DNA of 64,000 bases from Unio delphinus (GCA_029339505.1 JAQISU010001239.1:9141501-9205500); one strand, 5' to 3'. Numbered from the stretch's first letter, positions 1-12,481 are shown. Notes: generated by a model from the sequence alone, not told the origin. Numbers and translations: made by a program.

Positions 1-1324
1 TGGTACATGATGTATCTTTTATGGACATCTTTTAGGATATTTCCCCGCTTTATCACATTATGCAAGTCAGTCTCTGAAATCAATAAAATTAAACCAATTT
101 CAAAATGAAATCAATTATTCATAATTTTAAAAGCATACAAGAACAAGTTTCTGTTGCATATAATTGACCAAAACTGTGGCATTAAATCAATGTCAATAAG
201 AGGTCTGAAAGTTAAGAATTAATTATTATTAATTTTTTTTCTAATGACATGACTTTCTTTCAAAATTCATTGTTCACAATTTTGTATTTGCATCATATCA
301 GACATACAATGGGTAATTAAGATTTATTTGTTCTTAATTAAAGCGTTGTGAGTGATTGGTTTCAATTGCTCTAAGGTGTTAACATTCCATGTACAAAGCA
401 CCTTGAAAGAAGACACGTCCCCAGCTTTTCGGTCATGCTAAATGATAGTTAGAACAAAGCAACCATGTAAATTTATCTTGTGGGATCTACAATGATGAGA
501 AACTGATCTGTGGTTTAGAAACTTTAAATGAAATTTCTTCTAAAATAAAGCTATTTACTGGGCATTCTGTTGCTAAACATTGTTTTCCAATATATTGAAA
601 AGAAGCATTTGTCAACTTTATTGGTAAATTGACGTGATGCACTTCATAATGTGCTGTACGTCCCATAAACTTGTTTTTTTTAAATGCCACATTTTGATGT
701 AAAAATCATTTATACATCAAGAAAAGATTTGACAGGGAAGAAAGTCTACTAAATTGTCCTATTAAGCAGATATAGAAACTGATCACTTGTTACATGTGTT
801 TTTGCACCTTTTCAAGATCTAGAAATTGATCACTTGCTACATGTGTTTTTACACCTTTTCAAGATCTAAAAATTGATCACTTGTTACATGTGTTTTTATA
901 CCTTTTCAAGATCTAGAAATTGATCACTTGCCACATGTGTTTTTACAACTTTTCAAGCAAGAAAATTTTCAAAAAAAGAAATACCTCTTTAAAAAAATTA
1001 AAAGACATTAATAACATGTTCAAATCAAAAGTTACTTATTTTAGAGAAGTGATTAAATCAGAATAAACTAATAATATATGGAAAAGACTCTGAAAACACA
1101 AAACACTTAACCCCTATGTAATATCTTTCACAACATGAAAATTTATCTAATGTAAGTTAAACTGTTTTCTAAATCAGCAATTTATTACATGTACTCACTT
1201 CTCAAAATGGTAGACAATATCAAATGGAAATTAAATTTATGAATTAGTGATTATTTAAAATATGTTACAGTTCCATTAAGCAAAGTCAACAATTAAAGAA
1301 GATAATATTTTTCTATATACATAC
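1..1324. other. MAPK15 intron, no gene seen
   Basis: This is AT-rich intronic sequence downstream of MAPK15 exon 3. The only structure I see is the 47-bp tandem array at 772-957. No further exon with kinase motifs is readable on the minus strand. Confidence 0.7.
772..957. repeat. 47-bp tandem repeat, about 4 copies
   Basis: Four consecutive units of about 47 bp share the core TGATCACTTGnnACATGTG followed by TTTTTnnACCTTTTCAAGATCTA. Copies differ at a few positions, so the array is moderately old. It lies in a MAPK15 intron. Confidence 0.9.
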
Positions 1325-1445
1325 CCATAAATTCAAAGACTAGATAAATATCTTTGTCATTTTCTGCTTTGATTACATTATGCAGCTTAATAATATTTGG
1401 ATGGTCCCCAAATTCCTGCAGGAACATGATTTCACGAAATGTCCG
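1325..1445 (-). CDS. MAPK15: MAPK15 (ERK7/8) exon 3, C-helix and hinge
   Basis: This minus-strand exon has a TTTCAG acceptor and a GTATGT donor. It encodes [19 protein letters not shown], which holds the C-helix glutamate and the loop after it, and ends in IYLVFEFM, the gatekeeper and hinge of the kinase. It ends in phase 1, which fits the next family codon (Asp of FMDTDL). The catalytic loop, TEY activation motif and C-terminal extension are not in the window: the gene continues beyond position 1. The 1,324 bases to its left are AT-rich intron plus the 47-bp repeat array. Confidence 0.93.
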
Positions 1446-1904
1446 CTGAAATAAAGAATATAACAAATAAAGTTATTGCAACTGCAACAGCTTACCATCA
1501 CAAATTTCAATGCTCATTACTGCATATTTCACCATTCCCTTTACATCACCCCAACCCAACCCAACCTCCAAGTGTCATAATGTTAAATTCTTCAAATATA
1601 TAAAACTTCTTCCACATGTGACTATATAAGATACAGAGTTTGGTCAAAAATGGATGTTGCTACCATAAATTAAATTTACATCGGACCTCTGACCCCTTTC
1701 CATGGACCCCATGCAGGGATGGGAGGCAAGTAAATGACACCCCACTTGCAGATGGTTACCCTGGGACATGGGCAACCATAACCAAAAGGTTGTGCAAATT
1801 TCTACCCAGCAGTTTAAGAGCAAACATGGTAATGGACAGATAGACGGATGGACAGAATATCACAATATACAACACTATGTAAAGTGCAGGATCATGAATA
1901 CCAA

Positions 1905-1948
1905 TAAAAATAATAATAATAATAATAATAAAAAAAATAATAATTAAA

Positions 1949-1996
<48 letters not shown>
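1905..1996. repeat. (AAT)n microsatellite
   Basis: An interrupted AAT/AATA run in the long MAPK15 intron 2. Confidence 0.95.
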
Positions 1997-1997
<1 letters not shown>

Positions 1998-2401
1998 TAA
2001 CTTAAGCAAATACAATACGTCAACACAGCAAATCTCCACAGTTTGTTTTGTATATTTCAACACAACCCACTCCAACATCCCCACAACTGTACTCAACACA
2101 AAACCATGACAGTAAGCCTGACATCATAATGCAAACTCTGTCACATATATGATGCATCTACCAGCTATGGATGCAATTAAGTGATGTCATAATGGACTGA
2201 CAAATAGACAGTACCACTATATTCCTAAATAAATCATGGACAATATTCCCCAATGAAATGTAGACAAAATCCTTAACAAAGTGTGCACAATATCCATTGT
2301 GAAGAGTGGACAAGATTCCACAATAAAGTGTGGGAATATTCATTTTTTCCCCCATAATGCAGTAAATTCACTAATATAGATTTCTATTACTAATATATAA
2401 A

Positions 2402-2655
2402 GGGGATCTGAGTGACCAAGTGGTCTAAAGCGCTCTCCATTATGGATCACTGCCATCTCACCTCTGTCTGCGTGGGTTCGAGTCTTAGATTCGGCTAATG
2501 TAGTTATGTGAGAAAGCTTGCCAGTAGCTTCTCGTGGGTCGGTGGTTCTTTCCGGGGTTTTCCGGGTTCTTCCTCCACCATTAATACTGGTCGCCATGTA
2601 TAGCCTATATTGTGCTGAAAACATAGCATTAAACCATATAAAAACAAAAAAACTA
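2402..2655 (+). mobile_element. tRNA-derived SINE, family A, copy 1
   Basis: The head resembles a tRNA gene: an A-box-like GTGACCAAGTGGTCTAAAGC and a B-box GGTTCGAGTCT, spaced as in a class II tRNA. The body contains the segment GGTTCTTTCCGGGGTTTTCC found in the other copies, and the tail is A-rich. Related copies lie near 5.1, 8.8, 16.7 and 22.8 kb. It is presumably mobilised by a LINE in trans. Confidence 0.85.
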
Positions 2656-3972
2656 ATATACTAATATATAAATTTCAAAGGCTTTGAAAAACACAAATAA
2701 AATCTAATTTGTGAACAGTACCATGCATATGCAGCAGTTCTTTAATAAAAAGCCCAATCTAGATAAAAACTTAATAAATTCATCCCAGACTTTTTACGAA
2801 ATGTTCACAAACATTATTCAGTATTGCTTTTTCCAAAGATAACCCAACATCACATTTCTAAAGAACCTACCTAAGTGTGTCAAGGGAGAATTCCAAACAA
2901 TTACTTTGAAATGACCAACTACAGTATGCACATCATGCATTTCAGAATAATATGGACGTGGACACAATGGGCAAGGGAATGAGGACAGCATGGTGTCCAC
3001 TAAATCTGCTGGACATCCACTCGATATTGTGGTACTCAATAAAGGATTATAATGTTGACACAGTGGGTTCCATGGCACCCCTCACTGACATTAATGCTGT
3101 AGTCCACACCCACCGATGGTAAGACACCCTGATACACAAACATGACCAAGGCAGTGTCAATTTCACACCTGTACCTGTACATAACATAATTGCTTGTGGC
3201 ATTTATTGATAGCATATCTCAGGCATATGATATATAATGAACACACAAAACATAATAAACAAGAGTTCCTTGAAGTGACTAACACTACTCTTTGAAAATA
3301 ATTCCATGAATTAAATATAAGACAATTTCTTCTTTATTAAAGTAGTGTGTGAAAACCATCTCTGATATTCTTGTGTAATTAAATGTTTCAATTAGCTAGC
3401 AAAAACTCCATGCCAATTATAGTCATCTATTCAGGAGAATTAGTTTAAAGATTTTAATTTTGTTCATTGTTGCAGCTTAAAAGGTTTCTTAAACTATGTT
3501 AGAAAATGATGTTCTCTAACCTTATCTACCGGTACAGACTTTTTAAAAAAAATGAAACTTATTACTGTAAAGTGTGACATTGTCTAATTAAACAACAAAA
3601 TTATTTTCACTTTGGAACTGATCTAAAACATTCTGACAGCTGCACTCTATAAATGACCATTTATGGAATTAAACACAAAGAAAAGCTTTCACAGTAAAAG
3701 TGACTTTATAATTCTATTATCAGGCACCAGCTTTGTGAATTCTTACTTTCAGGTTAGACACTACATATGACAGCTTCCTGCTTTCAGTCAATTAGCCAGG
3801 AAATAAATGTACATAGTTTCTAATAGCCACTAGTCAGCACCTTTGATCTGAGCTTCAATTATTATTAGCACAAATGTTTTAAAATAAGCTGCTAAAGTGT
3901 TAAATTCTCTTTGTCATGGAACCAAGTCACTAATAAACTATGGAGTCAAATATTGAACAGATATGTTGTACA

Positions 3973-4830
3973 TACACCTCTCCCTTGATAACTTGTGCAG
4001 TCAATGGGGTCCAAAAATAGACTGTATACTATAAGCAATGGCATGAGTTACCAAGAGACCTATAAAAAAAGAAGTGATCCCATCGCTACTAGACAGTGAG
4101 AAAAACTGGGGGGGGGGGGGGAGAGGGGAATGCAATGTTTAATGAATAAATCCTCATTTTATAATTGTGCCATGAATAATTATCATAAAAAACTTTTTCT
4201 AACAAAGTTGTTTGTTATTCTGTATAAAGTACACTTATTTTCGAGAAGTGCAACAATTCTTAAACCTCATTAACATTATTCCAACTGCTTTCAACACCAT
4301 CACATGTACTAAAACAATTTGTGTATTACATCACTGCTTTATGTTGTTGTTGATAGTCTGGTTCCCTGAGAGATATGCAATAGAAGATTCTGAAGCAGGG
4401 TGTCTACAAAGCAGGGAACCAGACTAATTAATGATATACTACCAAACAAGATTCCTTTATTAAAAAACTAGCTACATTTAATTCTTAAGAAAATCGTTTA
4501 CCTCAAAATTCAATTTATGTATTGTTAAATTTGTAAAATATTGATGACATTACTTCTTTGCAAGTAATAGTGAAATTTCTTATCATCCTTGAGGATATCT
4601 CTGAGTGCCAATTAAGGAATTCTCTGAAACTTGTTTCTCGCCTATCTGTAAAACAGTGCTGTCTATTTTACAAAGTACTCATTGTGCTTAGTTGACTTTG
4701 ATCACATTTATGATTCAGCTGGTTAATTAAAGGTAGTTTAATTATATTACATACATAATAAATTTATAACAGTGTTCGATGGATGAATAGTGATGAGTTT
4801 ACCGAACATATGACCAGGGCTGCTAGTTTT
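3973..4830. mobile_element. Truncated TA-flanked DNA transposon, related to 38,183-39,639
   Basis: The left end, TACACCTCTCCCTTGATAACT, matches the terminal repeats of the element at 38,183-39,639. The stretch 4,717-4,815 is the reverse complement of 38,813-38,909 with scattered differences. Its distance from the left end equals the distance of the match from the right end of the other copy, as expected for a copy in opposite orientation. The far end is lost near the SINE that starts at 4,837. No transposase reading frame survives. Confidence 0.65.
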
Positions 4831-4836
4831 TATTTT

Positions 4837-5415
4837 TGTTTGATTAGGATTTTTAACGTAGCTTTAACAATTTTTCAGTCATATCACTACGATATCTGCA
4901 GTGAGGCAGATTATAGTGATGTCTAGCACTGGGGCATCATGCTGCAGACATGTAGCATGATGTCCCACCCAGTCACATTATCCTGACACCAGGCCTACCA
5001 GTCCTAACACTAACCTCTAAATGCTGAGCGACAAATGAGGCAGCTGTCAGTACCATTTTTATTTTGTTTTGTTTTCAGGATGTAACACCATTTTTCAGCA
5101 CACGATAGGCTATACATGGCGGCCAGTATTATTGGTGAAGGAAGAACCCGGGAAAACCCCTGGAAAGAACCACCGACCCACGAGAAGCTACTGGCAAGCC
5201 TTTCACATAACTACATTAGCCGAATCTTAGACTCGCACTCACGCAGACACAGGTGAGACGGCAGTGATCCATATTGGAAAGTTCGTTAGACCACTCAGCC
5301 ATTCAGGGCTCCGTACCACATTTGTAAGTCTTTGGTATGACTCGGCCGGGGATAGAACCCATGACATCCCGCTTCCATGGTGGATACTATAAACCACTAG
5401 ACCACCGGAGCGGTT
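4837..5415 (-). mobile_element. tRNA-derived SINE, family B, copy 1, split by a family A SINE
   Basis: Read on the minus strand, the head at 5,415 carries tRNA-like A and B boxes (a CTAGTGGTTnnnG-type A box, then GGTTCnATCCCCGGCC). The body contains the ATGTCTGCAGTGAGGCA segment shared with copies at 19.0 and 37.3 kb. Positions 5,061-5,312 are a family A SINE inserted into this one. The two halves are colinear with intact copies once the insert is removed. Confidence 0.85.
5061..5312 (-). mobile_element. tRNA-derived SINE, family A, copy 2, nested
   Basis: A reverse-orientation family A SINE. Its T-rich start (5,061-5,076) is the complement of the A-tail, and the tRNA-like head ends near 5,312. 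It is flanked by GTACCATTTTT (5,050-5,060) and GTACCACATTT (5,313-5,323), an 11-bp imperfect target-site duplication inside the family B SINE. It is therefore younger than its host SINE. Confidence 0.85.
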
Positions 5416-5469
5416 ACTATTAGTTTTCAAACTTGTAGGAATTTCATGCCTTTCCATTTATTCCACAGC

Positions 5470-5500
<31 letters not shown>

Positions 5501-5992
5501 AGACACAATTAACATTACAAAATAGGTCAGCTTTCAATTCAGTGTAACAATGCAGGAAATGCTTCTGCAAGTCCAATATTAAAATTAGGTTGGCACTTAA
5601 TTAGGTTCTCAGAGAAAGTCCATGGACCTAGCTGCTACGGTAGATTGACACATTTTATGTTTAAATAAAAGAGGACACATTGCATATATGATGATTGCAT
5701 TTTAAAGAAACTAAAGACCTAAAAGCAAATTTCACTTGATAAAACATTTCATTCTTTTTTATTAAATTACTGACTAAACTATGCAGTGAGTTTCATTGAT
5801 TGAAATTTCGTTGAATATTGTTATTTACCATAAAAAAGAATGTCATTTTGGAAAGAAAATGTAACTAATTACATTACTTCTTATTAAAAGTTGAAAATTT
5901 TAACATGTTGCTTAAAATTTACATGTCCTATCTACTGTTCAAATATATAAAAGTTTCAGCTACAAATCACAATTTTCTTCAAATTCAATATA

Positions 5993-6170
5993 CAGTAGAA
6001 CATGTCTTGAAAGACCACCCCTTCTGCCAAAACATAATGGTCTCTCAAGAAAGGTGGTCTCTCATAACAGGTCATAACACTTTATAATTAATAAATCTGT
6101 GCATGGAGATTCTGGTCTCTCAAAACAGGTGATCTCTCATACCAGTGGTGTCTAAAGACAGGTTTTACTG
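5993..6170. mobile_element. MITE with CAGTAGAAC terminal repeats and TA duplication
   Basis: The left end CAGTAGAACATGTCTT is mirrored by AAGACAGGTTTTACTG at the right. TA flanks both sides (5,991-5,992 and 6,171-6,172). The interior repeats GGTCTCTCA several times. CAGT termini with a TA duplication point to the Tc1/mariner-pogo superfamily. There is no coding capacity. Confidence 0.75.
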
Positions 6171-6294
6171 TATTGTGATCAGTATTGGGGTATTTTCTAG
6201 TAGAAAGTATTGGATTTGGGCCTGACCCAATGTTAAAAGTCAGTTCATAACTTATTAGGGTGCATGCTATCAAAAAATGGTATAATGACAAGTT

Positions 6295-6605
6295 CCAAGT
6301 TGTCACAGAATCAACCACTAATGAGCTACCTAGCTAAATATAGGAAAAGAGAGATTATGTACAAAGTGACATGTTTCTTATTGTTACTGAACCAATCACT
6401 AACAAACTACCTAGCCAAATATAGGAGAAATATTATGTTACATATTTCCAGTTGTACAGGATGGTGCTAGCTTTATAAAAGTTGTCGCCACAGAACTAAT
6501 CAATAATGAACTATCTAGATAAATATGGGAAAAGAGAGATTAACATGCATAGTGACATGATTTTTAGTTGTCACAGAGACAACCAACAATAAACTAATTA
6601 CCAGA
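6295..6605. repeat. Degenerate tandem repeat, about 4 units
   Basis: Four divergent units of about 80-100 bp each contain a segment like GTTGTCACAGAACCAACCAC, then AATGAACTACCTAGCTAAAT and TAGGAAAAGAGAGATTA. It ends just before MAPK15 exon 2. Confidence 0.75.
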
Positions 6606-6654
6606 AACCATCCAACTTTCTCTCGTTATGCAAAATCAAAATTATCGTTCTTAC

Positions 6655-6753
6655 CTGTGCATCTGTCTGGTTACGAAAGGCATCAAATATTTTCTTGACG
6701 GCCACAACTTCCCCTGTCCTCCGATCAACGGCTTTCCAGACAATGCCATATGC
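6655..6753 (-). CDS. MAPK15: MAPK15 (ERK7/8) exon 2, ATP-binding lobe
   Basis: These 33 codons lie between a TTTTAG acceptor and a GTAAG donor on the minus strand. They encode the second half of the glycine-rich loop (AYGIVWKAV), the ATP-anchoring lysine of VAVKK, and the segment [13 protein letters not shown]. The [13 protein letters not shown] signature is characteristic of ERK7/8 and separates it from classical ERK, JNK and p38. The exon is 2.9 kb from exon 1 and 5.2 kb from exon 3. Both introns are filled with repeats. Exon phases are 0/0. Confidence 0.93.
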
Positions 6754-9663
6754 CTAAAACAAGAACCAATATGTACTGCAAAATGCAAAAGAATGGTAAG
6801 CAGGTTGTTTTTTGTGAAATAACTATATTTTTTATTATTGATTTCCATTTTCTGGGTCAACTATTTATTTCAGGGTCCAACAAATTTCAAGACCAGATGA
6901 TATGCTTGAAATTGTTGGCTCTAAAACTGTACCCTTTAACCTTTTGATGTGTCATTAGCAAATTGTTTTCCTTTTTATCCTATCTTTGTAGGTATATGAA
7001 TATGATGTTTCAAAATGGTGAAGAGCAATACAAAAAAACATTTAACAGAGCTACCCGACTTGAAATGCGACAGCCAAGACCCACCATTCTGGTAACCCAT
7101 GGGCTCAAGGTACATGATAAATTAGACAATGCTTTTGAAGATTATTTTATGAGTATTTGTGAGATCACAACATATGTTGCTCAGGTGCAAATTAACCTTT
7201 CAGGACATCTGTCAGTTTTAGATCATCCCCCATTCATTATGGGTGTTAACTCAGCCCTTCCCGTGCACAATCCAGTTCAAAAGCATCACTCAAATTTCAA
7301 TTCAAAAGATATATTTTACAATACATAACATCAAACAAGCATGTACATGTTCCATGCTTTCTAACTGCTACATTATTACACTGATCATTTAATGAAAATT
7401 ATGCAAAAATACAGACAATAAAAATAAGGTGAATATGACTAATATCAGATGAGGGGGAGCATGGGTCTCATTAAAGCTTCTAAGGCTTCAGCTTTATAGT
7501 ATAACCCTTGCTATCACCACAGCACAAGATGACAGTCAATATTACTGAGCGTAAACTCTATGGTTATGATGCATGATCACTCAGTTAAAAGAATATACAA
7601 AATACTCTTAAAAAAGTCAAACAATTTCATAAAGAATTATATATGTTCAGCATTAACCCCAAAACAAGCCTCAAAATACGTCTTTTCATAATATCCTCTG
7701 AAATATTTCTTCATCAGTTGACAAATATGGCTGAACATCATCATCACTGTGCCAAAGAAATTTCTAAATTAATAATTATTGAGTTTTCTAAATGACGTGC
7801 TTGTCATATGCTTTGGATGATACTGAATAAAAGAGGATTATTATCAGTAATTTTATAGCTTTCAAACTCTGGTTTCAAACATTTATCAAAATTAATTTAG
7901 AGTTAAATGACAAATGGAAATATTTTGTTGAAAGAAACACATTATATACTAAATTACAAGTTGAATCTAACTGCAAAGTCCTAGATCTGGCACATATGGG
8001 CCTATTCAGTTTGTTAGAAATCAGTAGGTCAAAAACAGTTGAAACTGACATATAAAAAGTATATATGTACCAAAGTATAAAATAGTAAACCTTTATCTAT
8101 ATTGGTTCACAGTAACCAATTAAAAAGTTATGCTAAGTGCTTTTGTTAGCAAGACCACTTTTTTGCAAATTAATTTGATACAAAAATTGTTCAGAAACAA
8201 ATTGTTTTCAAAATAGTTGCTTAGTTTTAAATGTGTTTATGTTTTAGATTTGTTTTGAAAGTTACAAAAAAGAATGGTGAATATAGAGCTCTTCATTCGA
8301 TTTTTAAAATGGAAGAACAGAGTATGATTTCTCAAAAAACGAGTCCACGAAATGAATAGTAGATGCATATAAACAGATATGTACATTTAACCATCCACTG
8401 CAGCCAAATTTCTGTACCACACTGTATACACTCGCAAGTTTTCATAAGAAATATTTTAATTTGAGAGTGTCTTCTTTTATTTCTGCAAAGTATTTCATGC
8501 ATCTCTAAACAAAACCATTGGATTCTCTAATTTTTTCTCGCAATGTTCAGCTGTATGATACGTTACATTTTCAACATGTGATATTACAGTATTTCTAAAC
8601 AGTATGTGATGATATCACAATTACAGCAAACTAAACAATATGTGATATCACAGATACAACAAACTTAATTTTGCTCATGCAACCAAGTTTTAGCAAAAAT
8701 GAACAATCAGTGCAAAGTCACTGCATCAATCCTATACTTAGTGATAACAGTTTCAATCAGACAATGCTATTGTGTTGTTTTGGGGTTTTGTTTGGGTTGG
8801 GGGAGGTAACATTATTTTTCAGTGTATGATAGGCTATAAGTGGTGGCCATTATAACTGGTGGAGGAAGAACCTGATGAAACACAAGTAAGAACAACCTAC
8901 AAATAGGAAGCTGCAAGCAAGTTTTCTCACAAAACCACATTGGCTGAGCCTAGTCTTGTTCCTATGTAGACAGATTCAAGATGGCAGTGGTAAGTAAATG
9001 AGAGCACTTTAGACCACTTGCCATTCAGAACCATTGAACTTTTGTGCATAATGTCATATTAGAATAAACGGCTAAAGAAAATCACCAGTTATATGTGTAA
9101 TTTTATGTCCATTCTAAGGTATCATATGCAGGTGAGTCGTGAGTGGTTGGAGAGTTCTTATTGAACTCGAACTGTAATCAGCAACAGGTAAAGTTTTTCA
9201 ATAAACAAGCATTAACTCCGTTAAAAATCATCTGCATGTGGTCTTTTAATATTAAAGAGTAAATACACTGCAATAAATAAAATAGCTCTGACAAAATTAT
9301 TGAACTTTCATCAAAATTAACTTTCTATACCTATTTTCTCAAATCCATGCATATAAGTTGTAAATATGAGACTTCTATTATTCTGAGTGCTTACTAACTT
9401 GGTTCCTAGTGTTAATTTCTTAATTGTTTTGTCTCTTCTTGTCTTTTTATAAATGCAGTATAATACAATCATGCTGAAGCATACTTCCTACTGGATATGA
9501 GGCATAAGAGAGTTAATACTACAGACCAATAATCTGGCATTTTTGGTCAAGCACAAACACATCAAACCCTGATCTGGGTCAAACAGCCCTTTCAAAATCG
9601 AACTCTAACATTAAGAAAACCGACATAAGAAAACCACTGGCGCAATATATATAATATACTTAC
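6754..9663. other. MAPK15 intron 1, no gene supported
   Basis: AT-rich intron. A plus-strand open stretch (6,963-7,328) has weak splice-like borders but no family I can name. A SINE lies at 8,800-9,035. The rest (7,330-8,790 and 9,040-9,663) shows nothing beyond simple AT-rich sequence. Confidence 0.6.
8800..9035 (-). mobile_element. tRNA-derived SINE, family A, copy 3 (diverged)
   Basis: It matches the family A body in reverse orientation (GATAGGCTATA, GGTGGAGGAAGAACC) and ends in a degraded tRNA-like head near 9,035. It is more diverged than copies 1 and 2. Confidence 0.7.
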
Positions 9664-9732
9664 CCCCTTTCCTAATCGTTTCTTTATTTCATATTTTTTG
9701 GTTATATGTGGTTCAACCTCAGAGGTATTCAT
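9664..9732 (-). CDS. MAPK15: MAPK15 (ERK7/8) first coding exon
   Basis: This is the first coding exon of an atypical MAP kinase; MAPK15 acts in ciliogenesis and autophagy in animals. The ATG at 9732-9730 opens 23 codons that end in the start of the glycine-rich loop (KKRLGKG). A GTAAGT donor follows directly. The exon joins in frame to the exon at 6753-6655, giving [12 protein letters not shown], the usual ERK7/8 loop. The start was chosen because it is the only ATG before the conserved KYEIKKRLG segment and gives the short leader normal for this family. Recognition is by reading family motifs, not by search. Confidence 0.88.
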
Positions 9733-11025
9733 CTTGTGTTATAGCATTTGACAGATCTAACGGCAGACATTGAACCTCATTTTACACGTGCATTTTCTTT
9801 ATCCGCTATGAAAAGTAGTTTTCTGACGCGCACCTGATTTTGAAGTCCTGATATTTTAACTCCAAATGTCCCTTTTCTCTCAGTTTAGCCAAATATACAG
9901 TTTTAAAATACAATTTATCGAAAAATAATTATTATATTGGATTAAAATAAATATAAGCGTATAAATAAAAGATTAGAACTACTTATTGATAAAAATTTGT
10001 GACATCATCAAAACTCGGGTATTTATGTGCAGTTTCCTAGGAGAAAACGCTTCCAGTGCGAAAGGTCAAAACGTAAACTATTCCCAAGATAGCGCTTCGA
10101 AAGATATAAGAGCGCCAAATGTTATCGGACTCCTCAAATTTTATCTACTGGTAGTAATTACACCGGTCACAATACTTACTTTAGGGTCTATTATACATAT
10201 AACTTGGTAATATGAGTGTGTATTACTCAGGCATTTGGCAAGCATTTGTTTTAAACACTGCATACAACAACCGTGGAACTGAATTCTTGAAAGAGTTGAT
10301 TTACCTGTACGAAAATATAATAATACTACTAATAATAATAATTTTATTGTTGTTGTATTTGTTTTTGTTTTGCAAATAAAAAACAATATTTAGGAGTATG
10401 TATTATTTTTACAGAAACACGATTTTTCTTTAAATAAAAGCTCGTTACATACAAAGATATGCTATCTTCTGAAGACGATTGATGGGCCGCAGTCATTAGG
10501 AACAATAGTGTCAAAAGGCGGTTTTACCCCCCCCCCCCTTTTTGTTGTTGTTGTTGTTGTTGTTCAAACTGTTCACTTTTATTTTATTTTATGTCACATC
10601 ATTCTATCATGCATGACTGTAAAGGTCATACGTGTTTGTGTAATCCAAGGAGTATAATCAACCAAACATGAGTTCTGTCATGCGTGATAGAAGTCAGCGA
10701 CTTATGTCAGTATTTATACTACCAACACAACTGCCATTTCGATACTACAGCATTGTTTATTTTGAAAATGATCTTTGTCATAAAGTTTTCAGTCAGGTCT
10801 ATAGTATTGATTGCTGCTATTCTAAAAATAATTGCTCAAATGAGACAGAATTATAATTATTGATCGTCAATACGCGGTGTGTAACTTTCTATAGCCAGGA
10901 ATACTTTTATATAGGCAGAAAATATTTGAATTAAAGATTTACCATTTTAAATAGTGGCGAAATTTTCACATAGCGATGCGTAATATGTTTTTGTGAATTT
11001 ACGGAGATCTCAAGTTGGATAAATG

Positions 11026-11026
<1 letters not shown>
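9733..11026. other. Upstream region of MAPK15, no gene supported
   Basis: The MAPK15 promoter must lie in the first part, but I cannot point to a specific element. A C-run followed by (TTG)n at 10,529-10,563 is the only clear low-complexity feature. The short open frames here lack family motifs and splice context. Confidence 0.5.
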
Positions 11027-11114
<88 letters not shown>

Positions 11115-11134
11115 TGTGTGTGTGTGTGTGTGTG
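11027..11134. repeat. (TA)n followed by (TG)n microsatellite
   Basis: About 43 TA units run directly into about nine TG/GT units. It borders the decayed virus-like block to its right. Confidence 0.97.
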
Positions 11135-12091
11135 AATATTGAATCGCTGTTTCGTTTGAATGCATAGCACAGATTTATTAGAGAGGGCCACATATGTTTT
11201 CATTTTCGATCACACTTATACTGAACAAATTCATAAATTAGCTTGGGATTTATATTAGTAATGCAAAGAGCAGAACTCCAATCATTTAAAGTAATTTTAG
11301 AAAATAGGAAAATCATTGATATCGTGCACAACAAAGCAAAGGCGTTAACATTAAGTACAGACAAATGTTGAAATTACGACGATGACGACGACGACGAGGA
11401 TATTGAAACAGCAAGTGAATTTAGGAGACAAAATTATTTAGTAATATTCAAACAATGGCATTTTTTACTCGCCATTCGTCAATATATCTGTGAAATGGAA
11501 TGCAACCAAGAGGATGAGAAATAACATAAGTAATGGAAACAACTTTCGGAAGCTATTATTGAAAGCAATGAAGCAAAAAATATTGAGGAAATTTACAAGC
11601 GCTCTAAGACATTTGACGATATAGGACGCACACGTACAAAGACTGGCCGTATTCGTGTTGGTATAATACTTTACAATGATTGGGCATTTGAGCTAATTTG
11701 GGATGATCACAATCACATCAATGAAACCAGAATTTAATGACAATTTTTTTATATCACTGTTATAGCTGGTGAATCTCTGGTGAATCGCGTACTTTTGAGA
11801 TCGCATTAGCGTCATTAGTTTATTATATTTTATCTAATATTCGATCATACCATATGTCGATCTTGATGCAAATAACTCATTGATGTCTTTATCAGACAGA
11901 GGTGTGACCTAAAATTATAGTGAACGCCGTGCAAATGCGTATAACACAGAAACGACAAATGAAACAAACTTCGACGAAGAATCACATTGTTGACACATGA
12001 AGACTTTGATATTTATATACTTCTCCATGAGCTCAAGTTCATGTCTGTAATTTCCATCGATCCTGCACCATAAGTGTTTGATATCAAACGG

Positions 12092-12481
12092 CCAATAAGA
12101 ACAAGTTACGCTTGGTATGAGGACATTCCAGAATACAAACGACTTTCACGCATGCGATGTGATATCGCGTCTGACATTGTCAGGAATAATACATTGATTT
12201 AAATAAATGAAAAAAGTGACGTTATCAGGAGAATTAATGAAAGCAGGCCTGTCACGACCCGCATAGCTCTTCATGGTTACATATTGTTGGGGGAGGGGCC
12301 AACAGTGGAACTAGGTTCTTTGATATCGATTATTTCCAAGTCGCCTGTGCATCTTTCATGTAATTATAATAAACTGAAATACGTTAGATTTAATATTGCA
12401 AATCAAGATGGGCACATTGTAGATCTCTGAGATGAATTATTAAAAGAACAACTGTACATAAAAAATCGACATAATATCTAG
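12092..12481 (+). pseudogene. Relic of a penton-like capsid protein, C-terminal part
   Basis: This is one reading frame of 130 codons with in-frame stops at 12,200-12,202 and 12,428-12,430. Near its end it reads SPVHLSC, then NKLKYVRFNIA, then a D-L pair. The intact protein at 47,755-49,161 has NPVYMRC, then NSLTRINFKLT, then D-L at its own C-terminus. The shared pattern is P-V-x3-C, N-x-L-x2-[IV]-x-F and a final [IV]-D-L with the same spacing. That argues for common descent, although the two are far diverged. The gene is dead here. Confidence 0.55.

Larger units (their letters stand above)
1446..6654. other. MAPK15 intron 2, repeat-filled
   Basis: This 5.2-kb intron holds two SINE families, a TA-flanked transposon fragment, a MITE and a tandem array, each listed separately. 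The stretches in between (for example 2,656-3,972 and 5,416-5,990) are AT-rich and show no coding signal on either strand. A G-run (4,110-4,121) and a T-run (5,469-5,497) are present. Confidence 0.75.

Noticed and set aside
6963..7328. A 121-codon open frame in MAPK15 intron 1 with a phosphatase-like ILVTHG phrase
   Set aside because: There is one short phrase only, no supporting catalytic blocks, and the borders are weak splice sites. Not listed as a gene.
10931..11203. Open frames through the TA/TG repeat
   Set aside because: These are pure microsatellite translations (alternating Ile-Tyr and Thr-His).
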